Positions 34,396-47,400 are shown, numbered from the stretch's first letter. The stretch: DNA of 64,000 nt from Ifrita kowaldi (GCA_013398055.1 VZRS01012070.1:124001-188000); one strand, 5' to 3'. Notes: generated by a model from the sequence alone, not told the origin. Made by a program: numbers and translations.

Positions 34396-34718
34396 ACAGG
34401 TTCTTTGACCTTCCGTGTCTCAGGAATCCAAACACACTTCCTGACAAGTGTCTTGGAGCTCATATGAAAGGGGGTTTGCCAGCCTGAATGTCAGGGAGAG
34501 GGGATGGCTCACTGTGTGCTACAGCTTTTCCCTTTGTCTCATGATCTCTACCTGGGAAGGCAGGGCAGCCACAGATCTGCTCTATCACAGAGCAGAGCCT
34601 CAGGAAGACCTTCACTAGGCACAGGAAATCATTTTGAAGCCATTATTGCCAAATCCTTCCCATCTTTTTTCCATATTCCGCAACAAAAGGAAGGGAGAGC
34701 CCTGTCCTCTAAGAAGTA

Positions 34719-34776
34719 CCTGATTCCCATTGACATCAGTGGGAATAAGGCACTTCAATACCTTGGGGAATCAGGC
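34719..34776 (+). repeat. Relic of an ancient amniote interspersed repeat
   Basis: CCTGATTCCCATTGACATCA then GTGGGAATAAGGCACTTCAA, ACCTTGGGGAATCAGGC follows an old bird/reptile repeat of the form 'cccattgacttcagtgggaattaggcacctaaataccttt gaggatctggg'. The partly self-complementary core (CCCATTGACATCAGTGGG) is typical of that group. Confidence 0.6.
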
Positions 34777-35170
34777 AGCGAGACTCTCATTGCTGGAATG
34801 CGTCTGTGCGAAACAGTCATCACAAAAGTGTGAGTTTATTTGGCAAGGTCGTTTCTGACACCCACTACCAAAGCTTGCTCAAGCAGGGTTACTCAGCACT
34901 TGTCAGGCTTGTGAGCTCCATTCAGACTGTGTGAATGAAGTCCTCATCCCATTGAACTCCACGTGGTGGCCCATACCACAGGTTTTTAAAAGTCACTATC
35001 ACAGTCCAAAGTACAATGCTGTGAAAGGCGACATGCACCAACCCAGAAAACCTGCAAGAGCTAATGGCTATGGTCAGACCATGTAGTTCCACACTCAGGG
35101 CCACAGAAAGTGATTTGCTGGCTTTGAATTTGATAATTTCTGAATCCAGAAGCTCCAAGTGGTAATGGAG
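34777..35170. other. Unique non-coding DNA, no gene seen
   Basis: A 140-codon minus-strand frame (34922-35344) extends from the next CR1 into this piece. It is antisense to the CR1 and is not called. Confidence 0.6.
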
Positions 35171-35361
35171 CTGAACTAGAACAGGTTGCCCAGAGACGTG
35201 GATGGATATCCCTTCCTGGAAACTTTCAAGGTCAGGTTGGATGGGGCTCTGAGAAACCTGATCTAGTTGAAGATATCCCTGGTCATTGCAGGGGCATTGG
35301 AATAAGTGGCCTTTAAAGGTCCCTTTTAACCCAAAGTCTTCCATAATTCTATGATTTTATT
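35171..35361 (+). mobile_element. CR1 LINE fragment, 3' end
   Basis: A clear plus-strand CR1 3' end: GAACAGGTTGCCCAGAGACG, CTTTCAAGGTCAGGTTGGAT then GGGGCTCTGAGAAACCTGAT, CTAGTTGAAGATATCCCTGG, GGCCTTTAAAGGTCCCTTTT and ATAATTCTATGATTTTATTA. It is 5' truncated and non-coding. Confidence 0.95.
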
Positions 35362-38300
35362 ATTGTTTTTCTCTGGTGTTATTTTTCTCTAAGCAGTAAC
35401 CAGGACTAGATGAAGTTAGGAATCAAGCTTTGGGTATGTTTGGCAAAGACTGAAAGCTACAGCTGTTTCTCATTTGTTCTCTTTACAGGTACTTTGTGAA
35501 GATTTCTAGCTGTTTTAGAGATGATTGCACTGGTCCTCAACTTTCTCCATCCAGATTCCTATAAATGCAGAGTTTGGACTGGCTGGAGAAATCTTCATCT
35601 CATTCATTTGATTTTGTCTACTCATGATCTAGCTTCGATCAATGTTATTAATAATACAACTAAAATTTTTGCAGTGCTTTCCAGCTGAACTGTGGGGGTT
35701 AAAGTGTTAATCTTCTTATTTTCTCACACGTTTCACATTTTCAGAAACTAAGAAAAACCTACCTTAATTGCTTCTGTGCCAAGCACTCTGTAATTTGACC
35801 GTGTTCATTCAGTTCCATCCTTTAAATGTGTTCTGAAAAGCTGAAGATTGTGACATATTTAATGTCGCTTTTACTTGAAGTGGGGAATATGCATATTTTT
35901 TAAAGCCCACATGCAAAAGAATGCCAAAACTTGTATTACATTTGGATTTTGCTTCACATTTGCTATTTCTATTGCTGTCTCTCAGTTCAGGGACTAGGTT
36001 ATTCCATACAGTTTCTGTGTCAGTAATGTCTATCTGCCACGCTTGACTGGCAATTACCACTCTCCTCTCTTAGCGCCTTGCAGTCTTCATTTTATACTCC
36101 ACCTTATGCACCTCTTCAGCAAAGCAGAAGTGGGTCATCCTGAGAAAAACAGAAAAGCGGTGACAAAATCAGAGAAATTAAATATAGAGATCTCTACCTC
36201 ATCTGACCTTTTTCTGGGCCATTTTGCAGAGCCTTGCAGAAGTAGAAAAGAATCTTTTTCGTGGATGATGATGGTGATCTGTAGTCAAATAGGCATTTAC
36301 CTGGCTTAGGTACCTGAATTTGCAGTCAGGACCCAGCGCTTTGGTTTCGGAACTCTTCTTCAGGTTATCTTTCAGCATCCTTGCTGACTTCATTAGAGGT
36401 TTAGAAATTCATTTGAACAGTGGAAATAGTCACCAGAAAGCAAACAGCCTTGTTCAGTGTTGTGTTATTACACCATCCTATCCTTCTCCTTTTATATAGA
36501 AGGCCAGGTTTTCTCCTGGATACCTTTCTAAGGCATATCTATTTTAACCAATGTCAGCTTTCCTAAATTCTACCAGAAATCCTTCCACCATGAACATATC
36601 CAGGCACAAAATAGCCTCTCAACTTATTAATCCAAAGTTTGGCTTTTCTTAATTCCGTGGCAAAACTCTGCAATTGCATTCATGAGGAAATCCCAAGGGC
36701 TGGTTCAGTTCTGTTTAAGCCAGTTGTTATGTTTATGGCTCCAATCAATAGCATATGGCATTTAATAGAATGGAGATAAATGTAAAGTATATACACAGCA
36801 TTTGCATCCAGAATTCTGAATGGGAAAGAACAAACTTCAAAGTAATTATTTGCAGAGTTCTACACATCCTGCACTTTACCAGGTTTGACTCCATGCTTCT
36901 CTAATGAGCTTTTTGAAAAGTTTAGAGAAAAAGTATTTGTGTTTGCCTCATGCCACATAATGGGTGGTGGAACAAAGGGCAGATATTTACTGAGTATATG
37001 AGTTTGCTTAGTAGCAAGACCATCATGAATCTTGGGCTCTGAGGCTGACCTCCTGTGAAGGTAACCAAACTGGTGATTGGATGCTTTTAATTATAATAAT
37101 TATTTCTCCATTAGGTATAGGGACCCTGCTGCCTTCAGCACTACACAGTAAGGCAGCAAGGTGACCCTTGGCTCAAAGAGCTGTCTAAGATGTTAAAAAA
37201 CTGACTGCAACATACACAATAGAGAGCACAAGAACAAATCCAGGCTGTCGCGGCTGTGTGACCAGACACAAACACAGGACCCCCACTCAGTTTGCTGGTA
37301 TTGTCCAGTGCTGCAGGCTGCCTCTGTCCCCAGCTACTGAAAGTCTAGAGTGTGGAGAAGGAGTCTCAGCAATCCTCAGCACTGCTCAGCTCATTTATTA
37401 TTGCTGGTGTACACAAAGTTCTAAGAAACTTCAAAGAGAACATGAGACCTGGTGCTGCACATTGCACTACGCTCAGTCATCATCTTTCCCAATCTCCATG
37501 TATTTTTGCTCCATAGCAGCTGCATTATAAGATTTACCACTGGTACTGCAGCACTGTTTCCATTTCATGTTGCTCTCACAGACCTAAGATGGGACATAGC
37601 AGCTGACTCTAACTTTCTACAGCCTACAGCCTTAAAGGTTTGGGACTGTCCCATGAAGGAGCAGGAAGTTCCTAGGTGAGACAATTCTAGTATAGGTATA
37701 AGAGCAAGAAAAGCATCCTTCTGAGAGCAAAAAGGAAAACTTTTCGCTTAGCAGATGATACTTAATGAGTAAAACTCTAAATGCCGCTCCTGAACACAAT
37801 GTTTTTTGCTCCCTCTGCTGGCTCTGACGCGGCAGCTCAGCAGCCAAAGCAGGCTGCTGGTGGCTCTGGGCACAGGGCTCAGCACAGCTGGTGTTGCAGG
37901 GGATGGCTGCAGGAGTAGCTGCTGGCATCACTGACATTGTACCCACCCTCCCCTTCAGGGAGGAATAAAAAACCCAACAAACCAACAAATCTGATAACAA
38001 AGTCACAAGAAATTATCACTATAGCATTTTACAGTGTGCATCAGGTTTGCAAATCTAATCACTTCTCACTTCAAGGCAAAATTAGTGGGAAAAAAAGGAA
38101 GAAATCTTGCTCTCAGTTCACACAGAAAACGTTGTTGTGTGACATAAAAACAGGCCTAAGAATCTCACGTAAATAAACATACTGCTAAAATAATTTCTTG
38201 TTAGAAAGAAAATCCCTCCCTTAGTTGAGAGATTAAATCTATTCAGATCTCACCATGGCCATCTCTTCACTGAGCAGTTATAACCCTGATCCAAGAAAAA

Positions 38301-39300
38301 GATTGAGTTAATTACATTCACAGGTGATACAAAAGCAGGAATTGTTGCAAATCCCAAGGAGAAAAGAGAAGTAGTGTAGATTGCATTTAATTCTATGTAG
38401 CTTCTTGTACTTGCTCCGTAACTGTCAAAGCTGAGAAAGAAATAGAGTTTGAAAATAAAACAAAATTAGATTCAGCCTGGGAAAATGCACACAGGGGAAA
38501 ACTCATCTGAAACGAAATTTTTTTTTGAGGAAAGGGAAATACTTGAAGAGCTGACTGGTGTGAGATGGATGGTGGGAACGAATAAATGAGTTACGAGTCT
38601 GCAATGCAATGCACTGAAGAGAAAAGCCAATGTGATTACAAGTTTCTTCCACCTGAGGTTATGCAATCACGCAGGAAAGATTAAAAGATCTAATTTAGCC
38701 AAAATTAGGCTGTTGCTTTTGATGGGGTTCATTTTGTCCCGAACGCACGCCCCAGCATACAGAGTTTGGGTATACTGTGGGGAAAGCAGCGTCCAGCAAA
38801 CATGGCTAGTTTTCCTGATCCTCTAGATCACAAAACTCAAAGCTTCAGGTATCACAGTCAGCAGTACATGTACCTTGTAGAGGACACAGTGGGGAGGCAC
38901 TGGGAGTGGACTGCAGACAGCTGGCGACAGGGTTTTCTCAGGGACCCTGTTGTGGCACTGCAAGACCAAAAAATGAATGTGGACCAGGCTCTCAGATTCA
39001 GAATGAGAGGTAAATTTGAACTGAATAAGAGATATAGGTTTAATATCTATGGCTAGTGTATCTCTAACCAAAAAATAACCAGCAAAAAGAGAGGGAGAGC
39101 TGGATCCATAGGGGATGTGGCTTTAAAGAAATGACAGGTAAGCGGGCAGAGGATTTGAAGTACAATTTATGTGTTGAAAATGTTCTATTAATGAGCTCTA
39201 ATAAACTGCTGAATAATCCCGGGGGAAACAATAGAAACAATTCATACATAAAAAAGCCCAGGTCAAAGTACTAATGAACAGAAAAATAAAGGACAGTCCT
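35362..39300. other. Mostly unique non-coding DNA, no gene seen
   Basis: A GC-richer patch with many GCAGC/GCTGC words lies at about 37800-37930 and produces a 124-codon minus-strand frame without recognisable domain. It is followed by a CAAAC/CAACA-type stretch (37966-37990). The part 38600-39300 may be the body of a very old CR1 whose end is at 39370, but I cannot align it with confidence. Confidence 0.5.
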
Positions 39301-39370
39301 GCAATGGCTGCAGAGAGATGACAAGACGAGCTGATATGATCTCTAACTCACATTATTCTATATCAAAACA
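39301..39370 (+). mobile_element. Possible very old CR1-like 3' end
   Basis: GCAATGGCTGCAGAGAGATG, GACGAGCTGATATGATCTCT then AACTCACATTATTCTATATC resembles an old CR1 terminus ('gatgacctgatgtgatctcttccaactcacattattctatgattc'). Similarity is partial and the upstream body is unclear. Confidence 0.35.
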
Positions 39371-42300
39371 TCACTGAGCTCTCAGGAACAGGAGTGAGGC
39401 CAAATTTAGCCCTGGTAAAAGCAGATTAATCTGTTTAAAAGACAGGAGATGGTAGATTATGGTGATATGCGCTAAGCTCCTGACAACCATTATCAGCCAG
39501 TAATTCCTGAACCATACACATGCATTTTAGTTGTTTTCAGTATTGATGGAGAAATTCAGAATGCAAGATGCCACTCAGCAGGTGGAAAATGTGTTATATC
39601 TCTTGATAAGCTAATTCAGCAGTTAATTATCTTGATTCTTTAAAACATGCACTTTGCTTCCAGTTTGATATTTTACTCCTGTTTTCTAACGATTGGGCTT
39701 CGTCATGCCTTTGCTAAAGAGCCTTCAAACACTTTCCTCCCTGCATAGGCAATGCAGCCTGCAAACTAATCTCCATGAAGTCAAATTAAGGCATTCAATC
39801 CCCAAGAGAGACGTGATTTAAAACTCATCCCTCCTGTTGTTTTCTCCTATTGGCTAATTTAAGTAGCTCTCTTCTCAGCATGCTGGCTCCAGTGAATTCT
39901 GTTCCTTAGCACCCAACCCTCCAAAGTGTCGTTAAATCAGGAATGAAGGGTTTGAAAGCCAGGCACTGCAATGTTCACTGTTAGCAATGGAAGTGCTTTC
40001 GTGGATCTGTGCCCCAGGCTTTGCTACCCTAAAAAAAGAAAACCCTAACTAGACATGCCTGTCCTATGGATCTTGACATCTCCACACCAATATTTCAAGA
40101 GTGTTGTATTACCTCTGCTACTCCTTTCCTCTAAATCTGAGATCTTGCTTTATGGAATATCCCATTGCAAGTTATAGAGAGGGTATTTAATGCCACTATT
40201 AACAGCTGGTCTAATAGATTACTAGATAGTGACCCATAGACAGGAGCTAATGAATTATGAAGAGAAGAGGGTGAAGTAAATTCAGACACATTATGAATGG
40301 ATGCAGTGACATCAGGTTCATAGAAAGTCAGTTTTAAATCAGTGATAGGTTGGGCCTCTGCTTATTTTGTGGGTCATAGCGCAGAGCTCCTGTTTTGGGG
40401 ATCACCACAATATGTAGAAAGATACCGAAAATTGGCAGGGCTTGCCATGGATCTATCAGGTAGGGCAAGAGTGCGTCATTAACTGAAGTAATAACCTATT
40501 CAACTGGAAATACCTTAAGAGAATTACTTGACTGAAACCTACCAGGAGAACTAGTTCCTTCATGGCTCTGCAGATGGATGAGGCAGCTGGAAAACCTCAG
40601 CAGTAAAAGTAAAGAATCAGGAATTCATGGTGGGATATACAAGGTCAAGTGCTTCACAGGCAGACCAGTGAGCTTTGGGTGAGAGACAAAAAGGAGAAAT
40701 GCAGGATTTTATAGGTGAAGTTTTGATTAACTGTGGCACTAGCCAAGCTCAAAAGAAGCCAGTCTGGAGGCAGTTCAGAGGCACCACAGTTGGGAGACTT
40801 AGCCAGCTGGTCAGATTGATAGACAGCTGCAGGGAGTGATTCAGCCCAGCATAGGTCTGATTCACCCTCTAGAAGTGCCAAGCTTTTGATTTAGATCTTA
40901 GGTAAGACTGACTCACTCCCTGAAGGTGCCTTGCTCTAAAAGCTGGAGAGGACCCACGGAACAGAAGGGGCTAAAAGACAGCTGGAAGAACCTGGCCTAC
41001 GCACAACTGATTTTCATGGCAACCTGTCCCAAATAGCTGAGCCTGAGGACGAATTGCCTGCATGATGGGAGTCTGGGAAAGCATTTGTGCAGGTGCAGAG
41101 TCAGAGAATGTGGTGCTTTCCTGTGAGACAAAGTCATGAAGCTCCAGAGCAGCTGTGTCCCAACAGAGGGAAGCACATTATGTCAGTTTGCAGGTACCTA
41201 AACACACCAGCCTGATGAGATTCCCACTATGAGCAGATTACAAGGATTGCATAAATGCCAAAAATTGTCATGCACATTTGGCAATTTTATAGCTATTGCT
41301 AAGCATGTGTGTTTCAGCTGACTCTGAAGAAGCAACCTAGAATAGGTCATACCTTTCTAAACCAAAACCATTAATAGGTATTTATCCTTTATTTAAGGAA
41401 GAACTATTAAATTGCTTTTAACTATTTAAGAGATCAGTATTTTTGCCTTTTACCCATCTTTCTCTCTTGATTCTATGTGGTTTTGAAAGCTATCGGGTGA
41501 AACATACACTGCAGGATGTGGAAAGTGGATCTTCCTACTTGGTCCTGTCCTTACTACAGTGGTGATTAGTTATTTCTTAATGCTATTGTGAAGCTGGTTT
41601 TATTACTGTTTGTGAGGTGCCACAAGGCTCTTGGGTGGACAGGACAATGACCTTGTAAAAATTTGTGTTTGGATGGTGTGTGAACTATACAGTTGACTGT
41701 CAAGTCCAGGGATTAAATATTGCCTTTTACCTGCTCCATGAAGAGAGGTACTACACAAAAATTATTTCCCAATTATTTCTGCAGATAAAACTCATTATGA
41801 CTTTCTCAATTCTTAATCAATACTTTAAAGGCCCTCTGTTTTATAGAACATCTCATCAATATTTTATTTATTTTAATAATTTATCCTTTATTACAGAACC
41901 AGATGGAGCCTGCAGCACACTTGTCCTCAGGAAACCAGAACAAGGAGGAGAAGGTGCCCAGATTCTATATCACCTGGGACTGAAGACTTGCATTTTCCTC
42001 TCTCCTGTCCATATGTCAGCTAAGTCTTGGGTTCAGTCACAGGAGCTAACCATAGCCAGTGGTCCTGCAGTTGCACTGTCACCTTGGGATAGCAGGCTTA
42101 TGGAGAGGAGATTGTTCTGCTCTCCTTAGTACTGATTCCTAACTGTGGGAAATGCCATCTGTTCCTGTTGAATGGCTCACATCTCTCAGGAAACCTTAAC
42201 GTAATTTGCCAGGTTTCCCTGGGTGCTCTCTGGACTTGGGGGAAAGGAGAAAAATGTTGTGGTGAATGTGATCCATCACATTCTTTTCTCTGAAGCTGGC

Positions 42301-43486
42301 AAGCAGAGTGACAGTCATCTCAGCTGAAGGGTCTTGGGTGCATGATTTTTTAAAATTGCCCCTTGCCCTTTCCCGTGTGTATTTATAAACGCGTATGATC
42401 CCAGTCAAGAAAAGGGATTTTTTTTCATTTGAGGTGTAGGTCTGAACTGAGGAGCAGGTGAAACTGGTGAAGTAGAGTAAACAAAGTAAGCAAAGACAAT
42501 AGACAATAGAGCAGCAAAAGAGAGCTGGAAATAGAAATTGCAGAAGACAACAAAAAATCAGCCCAACTAGACAGGTTGCTAGATGTAAAGTGTTGAGAGA
42601 AATATGTTCAAACGGTTTTGTATCACAGGGAAATCAGATTAAATACAAGAACAGTAGAATATGAAAGAAATCGTATAATGGCAACAGATATAAAGAAGGG
42701 GGAAAAAGCGAGGGGAAGGAAAAGAAAGACCTAAAGCAACTGAGACAGAACAAGCACATCACTTTTGATTGTTTTGCAGTGCAGAACAACTAATACTGGT
42801 TCCTTGTAAAACAGGCAAATAGGCAGACAAAAGGGTAAGAAAGGACTGACGATTTTCTTCCCTCCCAGGCTCAGATTCATCCCACAGGTAGTTAGATGCC
42901 TGACTGTGCTCCCTAAAGCCTGGAATAATATTGCCTTAAAATCACTCTGTAATCAATGACTGGCAAGACAGTAACTCCAGGAGGGAATTCAGACTATCCA
43001 TCTCTCGCTTTTGGCTGGAAGAACTCCAGGGTGATCAGAAGCCAGGTCTCAGTCCTGTGCCTACCTCTCAAGCAATCTTCCTTACTATCCCACGAGCCTT
43101 AACCTCTGTGTTCCTCAGCTTATTTATGTACAGAGACCTAATCTGCATGCTCACAGCCGTTTCTCATCATCAGAGCAAAGGCTGCTGCAGAGTCCTTTGC
43201 CAGGGCACAGTGGAGCTGTGCATGCTGCCACTGTGTCTGGTGAACCTTTTTTGTGAAGAAATATAACTTTTCAGTGGGTGGATCTGCTGATACATGTCAG
43301 TCACAACCTGTAGCAGTGCATCCCACACACTACACTATGATCTCAGAAATGTTCATTAGACCTCAGCCTTGAACAATAGCACCTGTGCTAAGCTCCTTTG
43401 AGCTTATCAGAAACAGTGTCTGTTCCCAGGAACTAATGTCTAATGAGCTCTTGTTTTTTAACAAACAGCCTTGGGAACTTATTTTT
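39371..43486. other. Unique non-coding DNA, no gene seen
   Basis: A 154-codon plus-strand frame lies at 41665-42129. It is rich in Leu, Ile, Phe and Tyr, has no domain and lacks sequence support for being an exon. A purine-biased stretch is at about 42470-42760. No repeat family is recognised. Confidence 0.55.
42470..42760. repeat. Purine-biased stretch
   Basis: The plus strand is A/G-dominated, with words such as AGACAATAGACAATAGAGC and GGGGGAAAAAGCGAGGGG. It is similar in style to 16780-17119. No gene is seen. Confidence 0.5.
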
Positions 43487-44439
43487 GTTACCTGAGTAAC
43501 AAGTGGAAGAACAATTTTGAACTTTCAAAGAAAGTTATTGGCCTGAGCTGCGACCAGGATGGACAATTGTTACGACTAAAGCCAATTCTATTGCAAATCT
43601 ATAAAAACCAGTCCTAAGTGAGGCCCTTGGAGCTCTCCTGGATGGCAGTGGGCTGCAACCAGCAATCTACACCTGAGTGGGGCCTATCTGAGCCAGTGAA
43701 CCCTCAAGTCTGCTGTACTTGAGGACCAAACACTGATGACAGAGCCTGGCCTGGCACCCCAACTCCTCGAGGCTCAACCCTACTCCCATTGAGACGCTGA
43801 GAAGATGCAAAGGCATCCAGTGTAAGTACGTCACTGAACTTGAGGGGAATTTTTTTGCATGTATACACCTTGCACATACTCCTTTAGGTTTGTGTGCATG
43901 GGAGTGTGAGTATGTTATAGCAAATGTAGTATGAATGTTGCTCTCTTGGATTCTTAAGTACATTAGATTAGTAAGTTACACCTATAAGTGAGTTGCTGTT
44001 ACTCTTACAGTTAATTCTATAGAATCTTTTGTTGAATTGTTTAAATGAAGCTATTGATGTAGTGCTGTTAAGTTTAAGTGCTGTGGAAATCATTTGGCCT
44101 AAACAGTTGGTCAAGTTTGGGGCTAAGTTTGGTCATGGAATCCACTGTGAACCTTGTGACTCAATGGGAGGGTCTCCCTTATTCCTTTTTATTCCTACCC
44201 TTTCCCATCCTTACCCTTTTTCATCCCCAACCTTCACATACATTTTTGGTTGATTTTCCTTCTAGATTGATTGATTTTACATGTTAGTCCAATTTTTCTC
44301 TGTGTGCTCTAACTAGTAAGTAGTAAGATGAACCTTGACAAAGAACTTTGTTGTGCTTTAACTTTCATATTAAGCCTGCTTTTGCTGATACCTTTGCTGG
44401 TGATCCTCTGAGCAACCTAAACCTCTAATTCGTGACACA
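43487..44439 (+). mobile_element. LTR-like element with CCAAT, TATA and splice donor
   Basis: I read this as a plus-strand retroviral LTR of a long-leader avian type. A CCAAT box is at 43582-43586 and CTATAAAAA at 43599-43607, predicting a start near 43630. A consensus splice donor (AGTGTAAGTACG, GT at 43822) lies about 190 bp downstream. The 3' part (TGCTTTTGCTGATACCTTTG then CTGGTGATCCTCTGAGCAAC) and the end CTCTAATTCGTGACACA match avian LTR sequence I have met. The start is uncertain: TGTTACCTGAGTAAC at about 43487 is one candidate and TGTTACGAC at about 43568 another. No internal viral genes are seen. The short plus-strand frames at 44029-44287 are not called. Confidence 0.55.
43582..43607 (+). 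promoter_or_regulatory. Putative LTR core promoter (CCAAT and TATA)
   Basis: CCAAT at 43582 and CTATAAAAA at 43599 lie close together, as in retroviral U3 ends. With the donor at 43822 they could drive a spliced transcript on the plus strand. Activity is unknown. Confidence 0.45.
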
Positions 44440-47400
44440 ACCTAAGAGACTCTCCAATTAGAACAACTCAAGGCTTCTCTAGAACCAGAGAAGGCTATGT
44501 ACACCCAACTCTGCTGTGGCAAGAGAGCTGTAATTGGAGCTAGGAGAAAGCAAGCCAGTCTCCTGTGCTTTCTGAACTTGTTCAGGATTTAAGCACTTTT
44601 CCAGCTGTGAAAAAATGTAGCTGCCACCAATGCCACTAAGTTAGGGTATTGCACATCTTACATGTTTCCCCTTCAACAGCTCCATCCCTTTCAACAAAAT
44701 GCTTCATTAGAGTCACTGAGCTTAGTGGAGCAGCAGAGTTATTCTTTCACTTGTCCTTTCCCTATCCACTGCCCGAGCCTCAGAGCATTTTAAGTCACAA
44801 CACATGAGACCAGTCAGATGCTGACATGGTGTGACAAGCTGTGCTTCTGTGGCGTCTCCTTTGTTTAAAACCCTGTCGATTACATTTTCTTCTAAAACAC
44901 AGGATGATTTCCAACTTTACGCCCACAGAATGATTCATTTGACTTCTGAGTTGTCTGAAAGCTTAAGAAGATACCCTCCCAGCACCCCCTCAAAGGGAGG
45001 AGGGTAAAAAAGGGGTGAACATAGTTATTTCTTTTGCTTCCAGAAGTTAAGGGTAAACTCAAGCTTGATAAAGGCTCTCCTTGTGCTTAGTGGAGGGTTT
45101 ATTAAGATGGAGCAATTGAAGTCAATGTTCAATTTAGTCTTAATAATGCAGACATCTTCCAGTTCCCTTGAGACCAGGCACATTAGAGGCAGATGATAGC
45201 AGTGGTTTTCACAGCACCAAGGGTAAATGTATGCAAATCCCTACATCATTCAGATTAGACCAGTGCGAAGTGGAAGCAATATGCGTTCTTCTGGATCTAA
45301 TTCTCACAGAAGCAAAGAAGAGATCTATACAGGCAAAGGCTCAGTTCCTCTAATAAGAAAAGGGCCTGGTGAAAAAGCAAAGATGCAAAGCTAACCACCT
45401 GTTTACCCATTACCCACAGAGAGGATTTATTTACCTTAGAGAAAAAGGATGGAAAAGATTCATAGCCATGAAAAAGCTTGTTAAACAGATCTACCTATAG
45501 AATATCTATTGTTTATAATATGTCTGGCAAAGGACAATACACAGACAGAAAGGAATTCCCTGCCCAAAGAACCTACAGTCTAATATTGGTACTTTCATGG
45601 CTAAATATTTTTTAAAAAATCTCTATGGTAACAGAATTTCACAGCTTTAAAGAACACAGTGAAAGTGTGGTGCCTAAATCTATTTATAAAGATGTGTAGG
45701 AAACACAGTTAAGGAGAGAGACAGTATATTAATGGGAATGGCTTGGCTATTGAATTTCTGGAATTCAGCACCAAAGCGAAAGAGCCTTGAGGGAGAAAAT
45801 TCGATAAGGACTGAAGAGTTCAGAGGAGCATGCAAATAGGACCTTTTACTCAAAGACAGATTTCATCTGTACCCTGACTCATCCATCTGAGACATTTCCA
45901 CTCCAAAATTTCCTTTCCTAACCTTACAGTGGTGAATTGGTTGACCTTGAGCAATGTGCTGTCCACAAGTAGTTCAAACAGGTCTTGGGCAGGGCTATAT
46001 GACATGACTTGCAGGGAGAGGCAGAAAGGAGAACTGTGGAGTCTGGCGAGTGGATTACCTGAAAGGAGCACAGGGAAGTGAAGCCAGTATCACTGGCCTA
46101 CCTGGGATCCAGTTCACTACCCACAAAGAAATGAAGAGATGCCCTATGAACCACCCACCGCTGAGCTGCTTTTGATGTACCCTTCTACTCCCCTCGGCCC
46201 TCTGTGAGCCGTAATGTGTGTCAGGACTTAACAAACTTCTGCAGTGCAGCTTGCAAGATCAATGGAACTGACCCATCTCTTGTGGGCTGCTTCACAGAAC
46301 AGCCTCAGAGACTACACCCTTCTGTACCCCTCGACATAATGCTCTTTTATTTGGCAAAAGGAATGAAAATTAAGAGGACTTTAAGGAAAAGGGTGAGCTG
46401 CACACAAGCAGACACAACTTCAGGGGGGGAAAAAAAGAAAAAAACTAAAAGGTTAAGGAAAAACAGGATTCTGAGAGTCTTAGAGAGAAATGAGCATCTG
46501 TGCGGTGGAAATGGAAAAAGCTGCTATTGCCCAGAGCTCATCCCAAACCCGCCTTGGGGTCTGGCTGTCTGGGCTCAGGGTCAATTTTGCTAAAGCCACT
46601 ACTCTCTGGCCTTGAAGTTATGAGAGAACTCTTTAAGAAGCTTTTGCAGGAGCCTTCCATGGCCCATCATGTTGTTCTTTGTGGCCCGAAACTTACTGAC
46701 AGTTAGAAAAGATATTTTGCCCCTTCTCCAACAAAATGAGATAATTTGTTGATTTAATGATGTAATGACATCTACCAGTCTGGTAAAAAATGAGCTGTAA
46801 GTACTAGGTACATATAGAGAAGGGTAAATTTATCATGAAAAAGTTTTGATGGAAAGCACTATTTTCACTGCAGTCAGTATATTTGCCTAGAGAATCACTG
46901 TTAATCAAATCCTCTTAACAAGAAGTACAAGTCAACAAGTTAATTTTTTTAATTTAAATTATCTTTTCCACAGGAAAATGTCTTCCTTTTTCTTTAATGA
47001 AAAGCTTTCATTTTAGGCTGCTTTTAATGCATTGTTTCCAATTGACAAACTCCTCTCTGAAGCAGAAATTCTTATTAGTCCCCAGGCTCATGATGGTGTA
47101 GTCTAAGGTAGTGACTGTCATCCTGTTTCTGTTATTTCAGTCTTTAACATTGGCCCCTTGTCCCTGTAGCATTGCTTTCTTTTCCTGTATATTGACAATA
47201 TTTCCCAACTTAGTACAATTGAGGAATATCTCCTATGAAGTAGAAATTCATCACTTGGGAACAATGGCGAATCACATGGGCCTATGTGATAAATCAGTCA
47301 CAGGGTAACCATGCCTAATAAACGTGATCCTGTGAAACAGCAGTTGCAGTATCCCCGGTAAGGAGATAGAAATACTTCTGCCATTGTACAAACTGTGGTG

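Larger units (their letters stand above)
29373..34718. other. Unique AT-rich non-coding DNA, no gene seen
   Basis: No credible frame over 93 codons before 34 kb. It contains a cluster of homeodomain-type TAAT motifs with a perfect palindrome (30491-30680) and a tandem CACCTG pair (34371-34390). Short TG alternation occurs near 33790. No transposable element is recognised in this 5.3-kb stretch, which is notable given the CR1 density elsewhere. Confidence 0.55.

Noticed and set aside
34922..35344. 140-codon minus-strand open frame
   Set aside because: Its first 170 bp are antisense CR1 3' end. The rest has no domain.
37800..37990. GC-rich patch with a CAAAC-type tail as a SINE
   Set aside because: No pol III A/B boxes or tRNA-like head seen, and no recognised avian SINE family matches.
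41665..42129. 154-codon plus-strand open frame
   Set aside because: Hydrophobic and AT-driven in its first half and different in its second. No recognisable family, no splice or promoter support.
46204..46593. 129-codon plus-strand frame
   Set aside because: A lysine-rich part comes from an A-rich stretch. No family recognised.
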